DNA of 64,000 nucleotides from UBA8337 sp937907245. Lineage in GTDB: Bacteria; Pseudomonadota; Alphaproteobacteria; RS24. Under the pieces are notes generated by a model. That model did not search any database. It was not told where the DNA came from and saw only the letters and a program-made list of their open reading frames with translations. Positions within the stretch are counted from its first letter, which is position 1. Each line of letters opens with the position of its first letter. A program made the position numbers and the translations under genes. The stretch spans positions 682,001 to 746,000 of the forward strand of contig OZ244774.1 in NCBI GenBank assembly GCA_965219485.1, in the 5' to 3' direction. Below are positions 9,198 to 16,567 of this stretch, piece after piece.

Positions 9198-10034
9198 ATG
9201 GCACTTAAGAAATATAAACCAACGACCCCAGGTCAACGGGGTCTCGTTCAGGTAGATCGCTCGAGCTTGCACAGTGGTAAGCCAGTGAAAAAACTTACCG
9301 AGGGTCTCACCAAGTCGGGTGGTCGTAACAACGCTGGTCGTATTACGGCGCGTCGCCGTGGTGGCGGTCACAAGCGTACGTATCGTATCATCGACTTTAA
9401 ACGCACGAAGTTCGACATGGTCGCGACGGTTGAGCGTTTGGAATATGATCCGAACCGGACAGCCTTTATTGCGCTGATTAATTATGAAGACGGCGAGCAA
9501 GCCTACATCATTGCCCCGCAGCGTTTGGCTGCAGGCGACAAGGTTGTAGCTGGCGAGAGCGTCGATGTGAAACCAGGTAATGCGATGCCGTTGAAATCGA
9601 TCCCAATCGGAACGATTATTCACAACATCGAGTTGAAGCCAGGCAAGGGTGGGCAAATTGCTCGCTCTGCTGGTGCTTTCGCTCAGCTTGTGGGCCGCGA
9701 TACCGGTTACGCTATCGTGCGCTTGCAGTCGGGTGAGCAACGCTTGATTTTGGCGACTTGCATGGCGACTATTGGCGCCGTGTCGAACCCAGATCAATCG
9801 AACATTAAGCTGGCGAAAGCCGGTCGTAATCGCTGGTTGGGTAAACGCCCGTCGGTTCGTGGTGTCGCCATGAACCCGGTCGATCACCCGCATGGTGGTG
9901 GTGAAGGTAAAACATCGGGTGGTCGCCATCCGGTTACGCCTTGGGGCAAGCCGACCAAAGGTCGTCGTACACGCTCGAATAAAGCAACGGATAAATACAT
10001 CCTGCGCTCTCGCCATCTCAAGAAGAAACGTTAG
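9198..10034 (+). CDS. rplB: 50S ribosomal protein L2
   Basis: L2 is one of the most conserved large-subunit proteins, needed for subunit association and the peptidyl transferase centre. The product has 278 residues. It starts MALKKYKPTTPGQRG and carries the GGGHKRTYR motif and the conserved MNPVDHPHGGGEGK region containing the functionally important His. It ends in TAG, with rpsS 12 bases downstream. Confidence 0.97.
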   Translation: MALKKYKPTTPGQRGLVQVDRSSLHSGKPVKKLTEGLTKSGGRNNAGRITARRRGGGHKRTYRIIDFKRTKFDMVATVERLEYDPNRTAFIALINYEDGEQAYIIAPQRLAAGDKVVAGESVDVKPGNAMPLKSIPIGTIIHNIELKPGKGGQIARSAGAFAQLVGRDTGYAIVRLQSGEQRLILATCMATIGAVSNPDQSNIKLAKAGRNRWLGKRPSVRGVAMNPVDHPHGGGEGKTSGGRHPVTPWGKPTKGRRTRSNKATDKYILRSRHLKKKR

Positions 10035-10046
10035 GAGTGCATTGAA

Positions 10047-10328
10047 ATGACACGTTCAGTCTGGAAAGGTCCCTTTGTTGACGGTTATCTGCTGAAGAAA
10101 GCAGAAGCTGTTCGCGAAAGTGGTCGCCTCAATGAAGTTATTAAAATTTGGAGCCGTCGTTCGACGATCCTGCCGCAGTTTGTCGGTCTAACTTTTGGGG
10201 TTCATAACGGTCACAAGCATATCCCGGTTTCGGTAACCGAAGATATGGTAGGGCATAAATTTGGCGAGTTTTCACCAACCCGCACTTATTACGGCCACAC
10301 CGCCGATAAGAAGGCGAAAAGGGGTTAA
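10047..10328 (+). CDS. rpsS: 30S ribosomal protein S19
   Basis: S19 forms part of the small-subunit head with S13 and contacts tRNA and the subunit bridge. The product has 93 residues, with the canonical TRSVWKGPFVD start and the HKFGEFSPTRTYYGH motif near the end. It is encoded 12 bases after rplB and 2 bases before rplV. Confidence 0.96.
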   Translation: MTRSVWKGPFVDGYLLKKAEAVRESGRLNEVIKIWSRRSTILPQFVGLTFGVHNGHKHIPVSVTEDMVGHKFGEFSPTRTYYGHTADKKAKRG

Positions 10329-10330
10329 TC

Positions 10331-10711
10331 ATGGGCAAAGCATCGTTAAAACGTCAGCTGCCAGATAGCGAAGCCAAAGCGGTCGGTCGGAACATCCGTA
10401 CCAGCCCGCAAAAGCTTAATCTTGTTGCGCAACTTATTCGCGGTAAAAAAGCCGAGCAGGCTCTTAATGACCTTACTTTCTCTAATCGTCGGATTTCCAA
10501 CGATGTGAAAAAAGTGCTGCAAAGTGCCATTGCGAACGCTGAAAACAACCACAATTTAGATGTTGATAATCTGATTGTTGCAGAAGCCTATGTCGGCAAA
10601 ACAATGGTTATGAAACGCTTCCGCGCTCGCGCGAAAGGCCGTGCGGCTCGTATTTTGAAGCCGTTTAGTCAAGTAACCATCGTGGTTCGTGAAGTTGGGG
10701 AGAAAGCATAA
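10331..10711 (+). CDS. rplV: 50S ribosomal protein L22
   Basis: L22 spans the large subunit; its hairpin loop narrows the exit tunnel next to L4. The protein has 126 residues and contains the N-terminal RNIRTSPQKLNLVAQLIRGK motif. The C-terminal hairpin region with FRARAKGRAARI is intact. The stop overlaps the rpsC start by one base (TAATG). Confidence 0.96.
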   Translation: MGKASLKRQLPDSEAKAVGRNIRTSPQKLNLVAQLIRGKKAEQALNDLTFSNRRISNDVKKVLQSAIANAENNHNLDVDNLIVAEAYVGKTMVMKRFRARAKGRAARILKPFSQVTIVVREVGEKA

Positions 10712-11415
10712 TGGGAAATAAAGTAAATCCGATTGGTATGCGCCTCGGCGTGAACCGTACATGGGAATCTCGTTGGTATGCTGAAAAAGGCGAGTACGCC
10801 ACTTTGCTCCACGAAGACCTGAACATTCGCAAAATGGTGTTTAAGGAACTGCGTCAGGCTGGTATCAGCCGCGTGGTTATTGAGCGCCCGCACAAAAAAT
10901 GTCGTGTGACCATTCACTCCGCTCGCCCTGGTGTTATCATCGGTAAAAAAGGCGCGGATATCGACAAAATGAAACAACGCATTGGTTCGATGACAGACAG
11001 CGAAGTTGTGCTGAACATCGTTGAAGTGCGTAAGCCAGAAGTCGACGCCCAATTGGTTGCCGAGGGTATTGCCCAGCAGCTAGAGCGTCGGGTTGGTTTC
11101 CGTCGTGCCATGAAGCGTGCGGTTCAGTCTGCGATGCGTTTGGGTGCCTTGGGCATTCGGATCAATTGTGGCGGTCGTTTGGGCGGTGCTGAGATTGCCC
11201 GCACGGAATGGTATCGTGAAGGTCGTGTGCCATTGCACACATTGCGCGCCGACATCGATTATGGTGTTGCCGAAGCGATGACAGCCTATGGCATTTGCGG
11301 CATTAAAATTTGGATCTTCAAAGGCGAGATTATGGAGCATGACCCAATGGCTCGCGATCGTCGCATTGAACAAGGCGAAGCTGGACGCCAGTCACGCCAA
11401 GGCGCGGGGAAGTAG
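10711..11415 (+). CDS. rpsC: 30S ribosomal protein S3
   Basis: S3 is at the mRNA entry site and contributes to mRNA helicase activity with S4 and S5. The product has 234 residues. The start MGNKVNPIGMRLG and the KH domain signature VIIGKKGADIDK are present, and the C-terminal domain with RTEWYREGRVPLHTLRADID is complete. It ends in a Gln/Arg/Gly-rich tail and TAG, 3 bases before rplP. Confidence 0.97.
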   Translation: MGNKVNPIGMRLGVNRTWESRWYAEKGEYATLLHEDLNIRKMVFKELRQAGISRVVIERPHKKCRVTIHSARPGVIIGKKGADIDKMKQRIGSMTDSEVVLNIVEVRKPEVDAQLVAEGIAQQLERRVGFRRAMKRAVQSAMRLGALGIRINCGGRLGGAEIARTEWYREGRVPLHTLRADIDYGVAEAMTAYGICGIKIWIFKGEIMEHDPMARDRRIEQGEAGRQSRQGAGK

Positions 11416-11418
11416 ACA

Positions 11419-11838
11419 ATGTTACAACCAAAACGTACAAAATTCCGCAAAGCGCATAAAGGCCGTATCCACGGTAATGCGAAGGGTGGCACAACGCTGA
11501 CATTCGGCTCATTTGGGCTGAAGGCAACGTCTCCGGAGCGTGTAACCGCGCGCCAGATTGAGGCAGCTCGTCGGGTGATTACCCGTCACATGAAACGTGC
11601 CGGTCGTGTTTGGATTCGTATTTTTCCAGATGTGCCAGTATCTAAAAAGCCTACCGAAGTACGGATGGGTAAAGGTAAAGGTTCGCCAGAATATTGGGCG
11701 TGCCGTGTGAAGCCGGGCCGCATCATGTTTGAAATTGATGGCGTTCCTTCGGATGTCGCGCACCAAGCGCTTCGTTTGGCTGCCGCTAAACTACCTGTAT
11801 CGACGCGCGTTGTTTCGCGCCCTGGCGAAGGACAATAG
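11419..11838 (+). CDS. rplP: 50S ribosomal protein L16
   Basis: L16 organises the A-site region of the large subunit. The product has 139 residues, starting MLQPKRTKFRKAHKGR. The motif RMGKGKGSPEYW, which approaches the tRNA acceptor arm, is intact; it also contains the Arg that is hydroxylated in E. coli by YcfD. It ends in TAG, 7 bases before rpmC. Confidence 0.97.
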   Translation: MLQPKRTKFRKAHKGRIHGNAKGGTTLTFGSFGLKATSPERVTARQIEAARRVITRHMKRAGRVWIRIFPDVPVSKKPTEVRMGKGKGSPEYWACRVKPGRIMFEIDGVPSDVAHQALRLAAAKLPVSTRVVSRPGEGQ

Positions 11839-11845
11839 GTGAGCC

Positions 11846-12037
11846 ATGAAAATGTCTGAAATTAACGATATGACTTCTGATCAGCTGGGCGATGAAATCG
11901 TTAAGTTGAAAAAAGAGCAGCTTAACCTGCGCTTCCAACAGGCCTCTGGTCAGTTGGAAAACGCATCACGTATCCGCGAAGTGCGGCGCACCATTGCTCG
12001 GTTGAAAACCGCGCAACAAGCGCAGCCAAGCGCTTAG
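11846..12037 (+). CDS. rpmC: 50S ribosomal protein L29
   Basis: L29 is a small helical hairpin protein near the tunnel exit beside L23. The 63-residue product shows the expected pattern, including LNLRFQQASGQLEN and RIREVRRTIARL. A GGTGAG Shine-Dalgarno precedes the ATG at 11846; an ATG two codons later (MSEIND) is an alternative. It lies between rplP and rpsQ as in most spc clusters. Confidence 0.94.
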   Translation: MKMSEINDMTSDQLGDEIVKLKKEQLNLRFQQASGQLENASRIREVRRTIARLKTAQQAQPSA

Positions 12038-12056
12038 TCCGGAGTAAGGGAAGAAA

Positions 12057-12296
12057 ATGCCAAAACGTATTCTACAAGGTACTGTGGTTAGCGATAAGGG
12101 CGACAAAACAATTGTCGTGTCTGTTGAGCGTCGCTTTGCCGATCCGGTGATGAAGAAAACCGTTCGTAAATCTAAGCGCTACCATGCGCATGATGCAGAA
12201 AACACAGTGAAGGTGGGCGACAAAGTTGCTATTCGCGAATGCCGCCCGATCTCGAAACTGAAAAGCTGGGAAGTTATTTCCGGCGCTAGTGAATAA
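12057..12296 (+). CDS. rpsQ: 30S ribosomal protein S17
   Basis: S17 is a primary 16S rRNA-binding protein of the OB fold that stabilises the body of the small subunit. The 79-residue product starts MPKRILQGTVVSDKGDKT and contains the conserved KYHAHD-type segment (here RYHAHDAEN) and the CRPISKLKSW ending. It lies 19 bases after rpmC and 11 before rplN. Confidence 0.96.
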   Translation: MPKRILQGTVVSDKGDKTIVVSVERRFADPVMKKTVRKSKRYHAHDAENTVKVGDKVAIRECRPISKLKSWEVISGASE

Positions 12297-12307
12297 GGGA
12301 ACTTGTT

Positions 12308-12676
12308 ATGATTCAGATGCAAACCAATCTGGACGTCGCCGATAATAGTGGCGCACGCCGGGTGCAGTGCATCAAAGTTCTTGGTGGGTCTAAGCGTAAG
12401 ACGGCTTCCGTCGGTGACACAATTGTTGTCAGCGTCAAAGAAGCTATCCCGCGTGGACGCGTTAAGAAAGGTGATGTGATGCGGGCTGTTATCGTTCGTA
12501 CGGCGAAAGAAATTCGTCGTCAGGATGGCAGCATTATCCGTTTCGATCGCAATGCGGCGGTTCTAGTGAACCCAGCCGGAGAGCCGATTGGTACACGTAT
12601 TTTTGGCCCCGTGACACGTGAGCTGCGCAGCAGCAATCACATGAAAATTGTGTCACTGGCACCGGAGGTGTTGTAA
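12308..12676 (+). CDS. rplN: 50S ribosomal protein L14
   Basis: L14 lies at the subunit interface and forms bridges with 16S rRNA; it is also the contact for the silencing factor RsfS. The 122-residue product begins MIQMQTNLDVADNSGAR, the family signature. The C-terminal region GTRIFGPVTRELR is intact. Its TAA stop overlaps the rplX start by one base. Confidence 0.97.
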   Translation: MIQMQTNLDVADNSGARRVQCIKVLGGSKRKTASVGDTIVVSVKEAIPRGRVKKGDVMRAVIVRTAKEIRRQDGSIIRFDRNAAVLVNPAGEPIGTRIFGPVTRELRSSNHMKIVSLAPEVL

Positions 12677-12999
12677 TGGCTATCAAGTTCAAAATCAAAA
12701 AAGGCGACAAAGTGGTAGTCACCACGGGTCGTGACAAGGGTAAAACCGGCGAAGTGCTTGCGATGTTCCCAACGGAAAATCGTGCTCTGGTGCAGGGCGT
12801 CAACATGGTGAAGCGTCACCAGCGTCAGACCCCGCAAAACGAAGGCGGCATTATTAATCGCGAAAGCAAAATTCACGTTTCCAACCTGGCGATTGCCGAT
12901 CCTAAAGATGGATCCCCGTCGCGTGTTGGCTACAAAATCAATGATGACGGCACCAAGTCGCGCATCGCTAAACGTTCAGGAGAAGTGATCGATGGCTGA
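12676..12999 (+). CDS. rplX: 50S ribosomal protein L24
   Basis: L24 initiates assembly of the large subunit and sits near the tunnel exit. The 107-residue product carries the N-terminal KOW motif (KGDKVVVTTGRDKGKTGEV) and the following VKRHQRQTPQNEGGI segment. Its last eight bases overlap the rplE start (12992), consistent with translational coupling. Confidence 0.96.
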   Translation: MAIKFKIKKGDKVVVTTGRDKGKTGEVLAMFPTENRALVQGVNMVKRHQRQTPQNEGGIINRESKIHVSNLAIADPKDGSPSRVGYKINDDGTKSRIAKRSGEVIDG

Positions 13000-13549
13000 T
13001 ACGACCTATGTACCGCGCCTGAAAACGCAATATCATGACGTTATTCGGGGTGCGCTGATTGAAAAATTCGAGTTGAAAAACCCGATGCAAGTACCTGCGC
13101 TTGAAAAAATCGTGCTCAATATGGGTGTCGGGGAAACAACGCAAGATACGAAGAAAATCAACTCAGCGTTTTCTGCCATGCAAGATATTGCGGGTCAGAA
13201 GCCGGTTATCACTTACGCCCGCACGTCTATTGCTGGCTTTAAAGTGCGCGAAGAAATGCCTCTCGGTGTGAAAGTGACCCTTCGTGGCGCTCACATGTTT
13301 GAGTTTGTGGATCGCTTGATTAACGTTGCTTTGCCTCGCGTGCGTGACTTTCGCGGGCTGAATAACAAGAGTTTCGATGGTAATGGCAACTTTGCTATGG
13401 GCCTGAAAGAACACATCGTGTTCCCAGAAATCAATTATGACAAGGTCGACACAATTTGGGGTATGGACATCATCGTCTGCACCACAACCAAAGACGACGA
13501 CCAAGCCCGCGAACTATTGCGCGGCTTTAACTTTCCGTTCAGCGAATAG
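12992..13549 (+). CDS. rplE: 50S ribosomal protein L5
   Basis: L5 binds 5S rRNA and forms part of the central protuberance and a bridge to S13. The 185-residue product has the conserved KIVLNMGVGE motif and the later LPRVRDFRGL segment, and ends in the FNFPF region. It starts inside the end of rplX and ends in TAG, 16 bases before rpsN. Confidence 0.97.
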   Translation: MADTTYVPRLKTQYHDVIRGALIEKFELKNPMQVPALEKIVLNMGVGETTQDTKKINSAFSAMQDIAGQKPVITYARTSIAGFKVREEMPLGVKVTLRGAHMFEFVDRLINVALPRVRDFRGLNNKSFDGNGNFAMGLKEHIVFPEINYDKVDTIWGMDIIVCTTTKDDDQARELLRGFNFPFSE

Positions 13550-13565
13550 AGCGGGGGAGAGAGAT

Positions 13566-13871
13566 ATGGCGAAGAAGAGTTCCATCGAACGCAACAATAA
13601 GCGTAAACGTCTGGTAGAGAAATATGCGGCTAAGCGTGCTTCTCTTATGGCGATTGCTAAAGATCAGTCATTGACCAATGAAGAGCGTTTTAAAGCGCGT
13701 CTGAAATTGGCTGAGCTGCCTCGCAACTCCGCGAAAATCCGTGTCCGCAATCGTTGCGGTGTAACGGGTCGTCCGCGTGGTTATTATCGTAAACTGAACA
13801 TGTCGCGCATCGCGCTTCGTGATCTGTCCTACCAAGGACTGATCCCGGGCATGGTCAAGTCAAGCTGGTAA
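13566..13871 (+). CDS. rpsN: 30S ribosomal protein S14 (zinc-free form)
   Basis: S14 joins the small-subunit head late in assembly. The start at MAKKSSIERNNKRK gives 101 residues, the length of the long zinc-free form; the open frame upstream overlaps rplE and has no homology. The CxxC-x12-CxxC zinc site of the short S14 type is absent. The motif NRCGVTGRPRGYYRK is intact. A GGGGGAGAGA stretch just upstream is a strong ribosome binding site. Confidence 0.96.
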   Translation: MAKKSSIERNNKRKRLVEKYAAKRASLMAIAKDQSLTNEERFKARLKLAELPRNSAKIRVRNRCGVTGRPRGYYRKLNMSRIALRDLSYQGLIPGMVKSSW

Positions 13872-13883
13872 GGAGGTATAGTA

Positions 13884-14276
13884 ATGAACGATCCTCTAGG
13901 TGATATGCTGACCCGCATCCGCAACGCTCAAATGCGTGGCAAAAGCACGGTCATAAGCCCAGCCTCCAAGCTTCGCAGCTGGGTGCTGGATGTCCTTCAA
14001 GACGAAGGCTATATTCGTGGCTATTCGGAAAACAAACTCGACAATGGGTCTGGTGAGTTGAACATTGAGTTGAAATATTATGAGGGCCAACCGGTCATTC
14101 AAGAAATTCAACGTGTGTCCAAGCCAGGTCGTCGGGTTTATTCATCGGTAAAAACCATGCCGGTTGTCCGCAATGGTCTTGGTATTTCCATCATTTCTAC
14201 GCCTAAAGGTGTGATGACGGATAATGCCGCTCGTGAAAACAATGTGGGTGGGGAAATTCTGTGCCGCGTCTTCTAA
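13884..14276 (+). CDS. rpsH: 30S ribosomal protein S8
   Basis: S8 is a primary binder of the 16S rRNA central domain and in E. coli represses the spc operon by binding mRNA near rplE. The 130-residue product starts MNDPLGDMLTRIRNAQ, has the SKPGRRVY motif and ends GGEILCRVF, all typical. AAGGAGGT lies directly upstream, an almost perfect anti-Shine-Dalgarno match. Confidence 0.97.
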   Translation: MNDPLGDMLTRIRNAQMRGKSTVISPASKLRSWVLDVLQDEGYIRGYSENKLDNGSGELNIELKYYEGQPVIQEIQRVSKPGRRVYSSVKTMPVVRNGLGISIISTPKGVMTDNAARENNVGGEILCRVF

Positions 14277-14300
14277 GACGGGTTCGGAAAGGATAATATA

Positions 14301-14834
14301 ATGTCTCGTATTGGTAAAAAACCAGTTGAAGTTCCCAAAGGCGTCGAAGTTAGCCTGAACGGACAGAACATGTCGGTCAAAGGCCCTAAGGGGGAGTTGG
14401 CTGTTACTTTGTCGGAAAATGTTACCGTCGTCCATGACGACAATGGTGTGACATTGGCGCCTGCGAATAAATCGCAGACCGCCCGCAGTTTTTGGGGTCT
14501 GAGCCGTTCTTTGGTGCAAAACCTGATGACCGGCGTTTCGGAAGGATTTACTCGCAAGCTGCAATTGCAGGGTGTTGGGTATCGTGCCTCCATGCAAGGT
14601 AAAACACTTAAATTGTCACTAGGCTTTAGCCATGATGTCGATTTTCCGGTTCCGGAAGGCATCAGCGTTGACTGCCCATCACAAACTGAGATTGTGATTA
14701 CGGGTGTCGACAAGCAGCAAGTAGGCCAAGTGGCGTCTGAAATCCGCAGTTATCGTCCACCAGAGCCATACAAAGGCAAGGGTGTGCGGTATGAAGGCGA
14801 ATATGTCTTCCGCAAAGAAGGTAAGAAGAAGTAG
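14301..14834 (+). CDS. rplF: 50S ribosomal protein L6
   Basis: L6 lies near the factor-binding site of the large subunit. The 177-residue product starts MSRIGKKPVEVPKGV and ends with the conserved RPPEPYKGKGVRY segment and a Lys-rich tail. Both duplicated halves of the L6 fold are present. It ends in TAG, 9 bases before rplR. Confidence 0.97.
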   Translation: MSRIGKKPVEVPKGVEVSLNGQNMSVKGPKGELAVTLSENVTVVHDDNGVTLAPANKSQTARSFWGLSRSLVQNLMTGVSEGFTRKLQLQGVGYRASMQGKTLKLSLGFSHDVDFPVPEGISVDCPSQTEIVITGVDKQQVGQVASEIRSYRPPEPYKGKGVRYEGEYVFRKEGKKK

Positions 14835-14843
14835 GGGTCGATC

Positions 14844-15196
14844 ATGGGTCGTAAGATTACATCAGATGAACGTCGTAAACAGCGGGTTCGCCGCCAGTTA
14901 CGCAAAGTTGCAAATGGTCGGGCTCGGCTTTCGGTATTCCGCTCGTCAAAGCATATTTATGCTCAAGTTATTGACGATTTGGCTGGCCGCACCGTGGCGT
15001 CTGCTTCAACGCAAGACAAAGACTTTACAGTTCGGGTGGCAATGTAGACGCCGCCGGTATCATTGGTAAACAAATCGCTGAGCGCGCGAAGAAGGCGGGT
15101 GTTGAAACCGTTATCTTTGATCGCGGTGGCTATATATATCATGGGCGCGTCAAGGCATTAGCCGAAGCAGCTCGCGAAGCCGGTTTGAGCTTCTAA
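14844..15196 (+). pseudogene. rplR: 50S ribosomal protein L18, interrupted by a frameshift
   Basis: L18 carries 5S rRNA into the large subunit with L5 and is normally essential. Frame 1 runs 14844-15047 and encodes a good L18 N-terminal half (MGRKITSDERRKQRVRRQLR through ASTQDKDF), then hits TAG at 15045. The C-terminal half is intact in the -1 frame: SGGNVDAAGIIGKQIAERAKK, then FDRGGYIYHGRVKAL to a TAA at 15194-15196. The switch must lie between about 15017 and 15040. The linker between the two conserved blocks is 17 bases, against about 24 expected from alphaproteobacterial L18 sequences I recall, so a loss of one, four or seven bases fits. Sequencing or assembly error is the simplest cause. 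Confidence 0.9.
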
Positions 15197-15218
15197 ACCG
15201 GATAAGAGGAGAAAAAGC

Positions 15219-15797
15219 GTGGCAAGAAACGATAAACGGGATAACCGAGACGAAGACAATGAATTCGTCGACCGTCTAGTTCATATTAACCGGGTTGCGA
15301 AAGTGGTCAAAGGTGGCCGTCGCTTCGGTTTTGCCGCTCTGGTGGTAATTGGCGATCAGCGGGGCCGAGTTGGTTTTGGCAAGGGTAAAGCCCGCGAAGT
15401 GCCAGAAGCTATTCGCAAAGCAACCGAGGCTGCGAAGCGTCACATGATCCGTGTGCCCTTGCGTGAAGGCCGGACATTGCACCACGATATTGCTGGCCGC
15501 CATGGCGCCGGTAAAGTGGCTTTGCGTGCCGCCCCTCCCGGAACTGGTATCATTGCTGGTGGCCCGATGCGTGCTGTATTTGAAGTTTTGGGCATGCAAG
15601 ATGTGGTCGCCAAGTCGATCGGGTCTTCGAACCCCTATAATATGATCCATGCAACTTTCGACGCTCTGAAGAAGCAAGGCAGCCCACGTGCGGTTGCGGC
15701 TCGTCGCGGCAAGAAAGTTAGCGATTTAATCACTCGTCGTCGTGATGACGCGAACGATCCATCCGATGTCGGCGCAGACGCCGAAGCGGCTAATTAG
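15219..15797 (+). CDS. rpsE: 30S ribosomal protein S5
   Basis: S5 is a double-stranded-RNA-binding-fold protein at the mRNA entry channel, important for fidelity. The 192-residue product starts at GTG (MARNDKRDNRDED), preceded by AAGAGGAG. The core motifs VVKGGRRFGFAALVVIGD and GRVGFGKGKAREVPEAI are intact. A short acidic C-terminal tail rich in Asp and Ala follows. It ends in TAG and is 11 bases from rpmD. Confidence 0.96.
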   Translation: MARNDKRDNRDEDNEFVDRLVHINRVAKVVKGGRRFGFAALVVIGDQRGRVGFGKGKAREVPEAIRKATEAAKRHMIRVPLREGRTLHHDIAGRHGAGKVALRAAPPGTGIIAGGPMRAVFEVLGMQDVVAKSIGSSNPYNMIHATFDALKKQGSPRAVAARRGKKVSDLITRRRDDANDPSDVGADAEAAN

Positions 15798-15808
15798 GAG
15801 AGGCGATC

Positions 15809-15997
15809 ATGGCAAAAGCAAAAACCGTTATTGTCGAGCAGACAGGCAGCCCTATTGGTCGCCCACAAGATCAACGTGCCACGTTGGTAGGTCTTGGGTT
15901 GAACAAATGCGGTCGTCGTCGCGAGCTTGAAGACACGCCTGCCGTTCGCGGTATGATTGAAAAAGTTGCGCATCTGGTGCGCGTAATCGACGCCTAA
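15809..15997 (+). CDS. rpmD: 50S ribosomal protein L30
   Basis: L30 is a small large-subunit protein of about 60 residues. This one has 62, including the typical GSPIGRPQDQRATLVGLGL block and a C-terminal VAHLVRVIDA. It lies between rpsE and rplO as in proteobacterial spc clusters, with a GGAGAGG ribosome binding site upstream. Confidence 0.95.
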   Translation: MAKAKTVIVEQTGSPIGRPQDQRATLVGLGLNKCGRRRELEDTPAVRGMIEKVAHLVRVIDA

Positions 15998-16046
15998 GCA
16001 TTGGAAGACGCTCTGGTTTTGAACACCAGCGTTTTGGAGAAGAGTT

Positions 16047-16547
16047 ATGAAACTGAATGAAATTAGCGATAATGAAGGTGCCCGCAAGTCACGCATGCGC
16101 GTCGGCCGCGGCACATCTTCAGGCAAAGGTAAAACCGCTGGCCGTGGTGTGAAGGGTCAAACCTCACGCTCGGGTGTTGCTATTAAGGGTTTTGAAGGCG
16201 GTCAAATGCCTTTGTTCAAGCGTTTGCCAAAGCGCGGCTTTAATGTGCCGAACCCAAAGAAACTGAATGCCGTGAACTTGGGTCGCTTACAGGTAGCTAT
16301 TGAAGCAGGAAAATTGGCCAAGGGTGCCACTGTTTCGGCGGCTAGCTTGGTAGAAGCCGGTGTGTTACGCCGCGAGTTGGATGGGGTTCGCATTCTGGCC
16401 AAGGGCGAGCTGAAAGAGAAGCTCGATTTTGAAGTCACGGGCATGTCGAAAGCCGCACAAGAAGCCATTGAAAAGCTGGGCGGCAAAGTTACGCTACTCG
16501 CGAAACCTGAAACAACAGCGACAACCGAAGCTTCGGAAGAAGCTTAG
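16047..16547 (+). CDS. rplO: 50S ribosomal protein L15
   Basis: L15 is a late-assembly protein that reaches deep into the large subunit. The 166-residue product starts MKLNEISDNEGARKSRMRVGRG; the Gly/Arg-rich N-terminal extension (GRGTSSGKGKTAGRGVKGQ) and the FEGGQMPLFKRLPKRGF motif are typical. A short Thr/Ala/Glu tail follows the C-terminal domain. It ends in TAG, 20 bases before secY. Confidence 0.96.
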   Translation: MKLNEISDNEGARKSRMRVGRGTSSGKGKTAGRGVKGQTSRSGVAIKGFEGGQMPLFKRLPKRGFNVPNPKKLNAVNLGRLQVAIEAGKLAKGATVSAASLVEAGVLRRELDGVRILAKGELKEKLDFEVTGMSKAAQEAIEKLGGKVTLLAKPETTATTEASEEA

Positions 16548-16567
16548 GTCTAAGGGAGAGAACCTGC

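Noticed and set aside
15011..15047. Programmed -1 frameshift signal in rplR.
   Set aside because: No X-XXY-YYZ heptamer occurs in the zero frame within the overlap and no stable downstream structure was evident; the shortened linker fits a deletion better.
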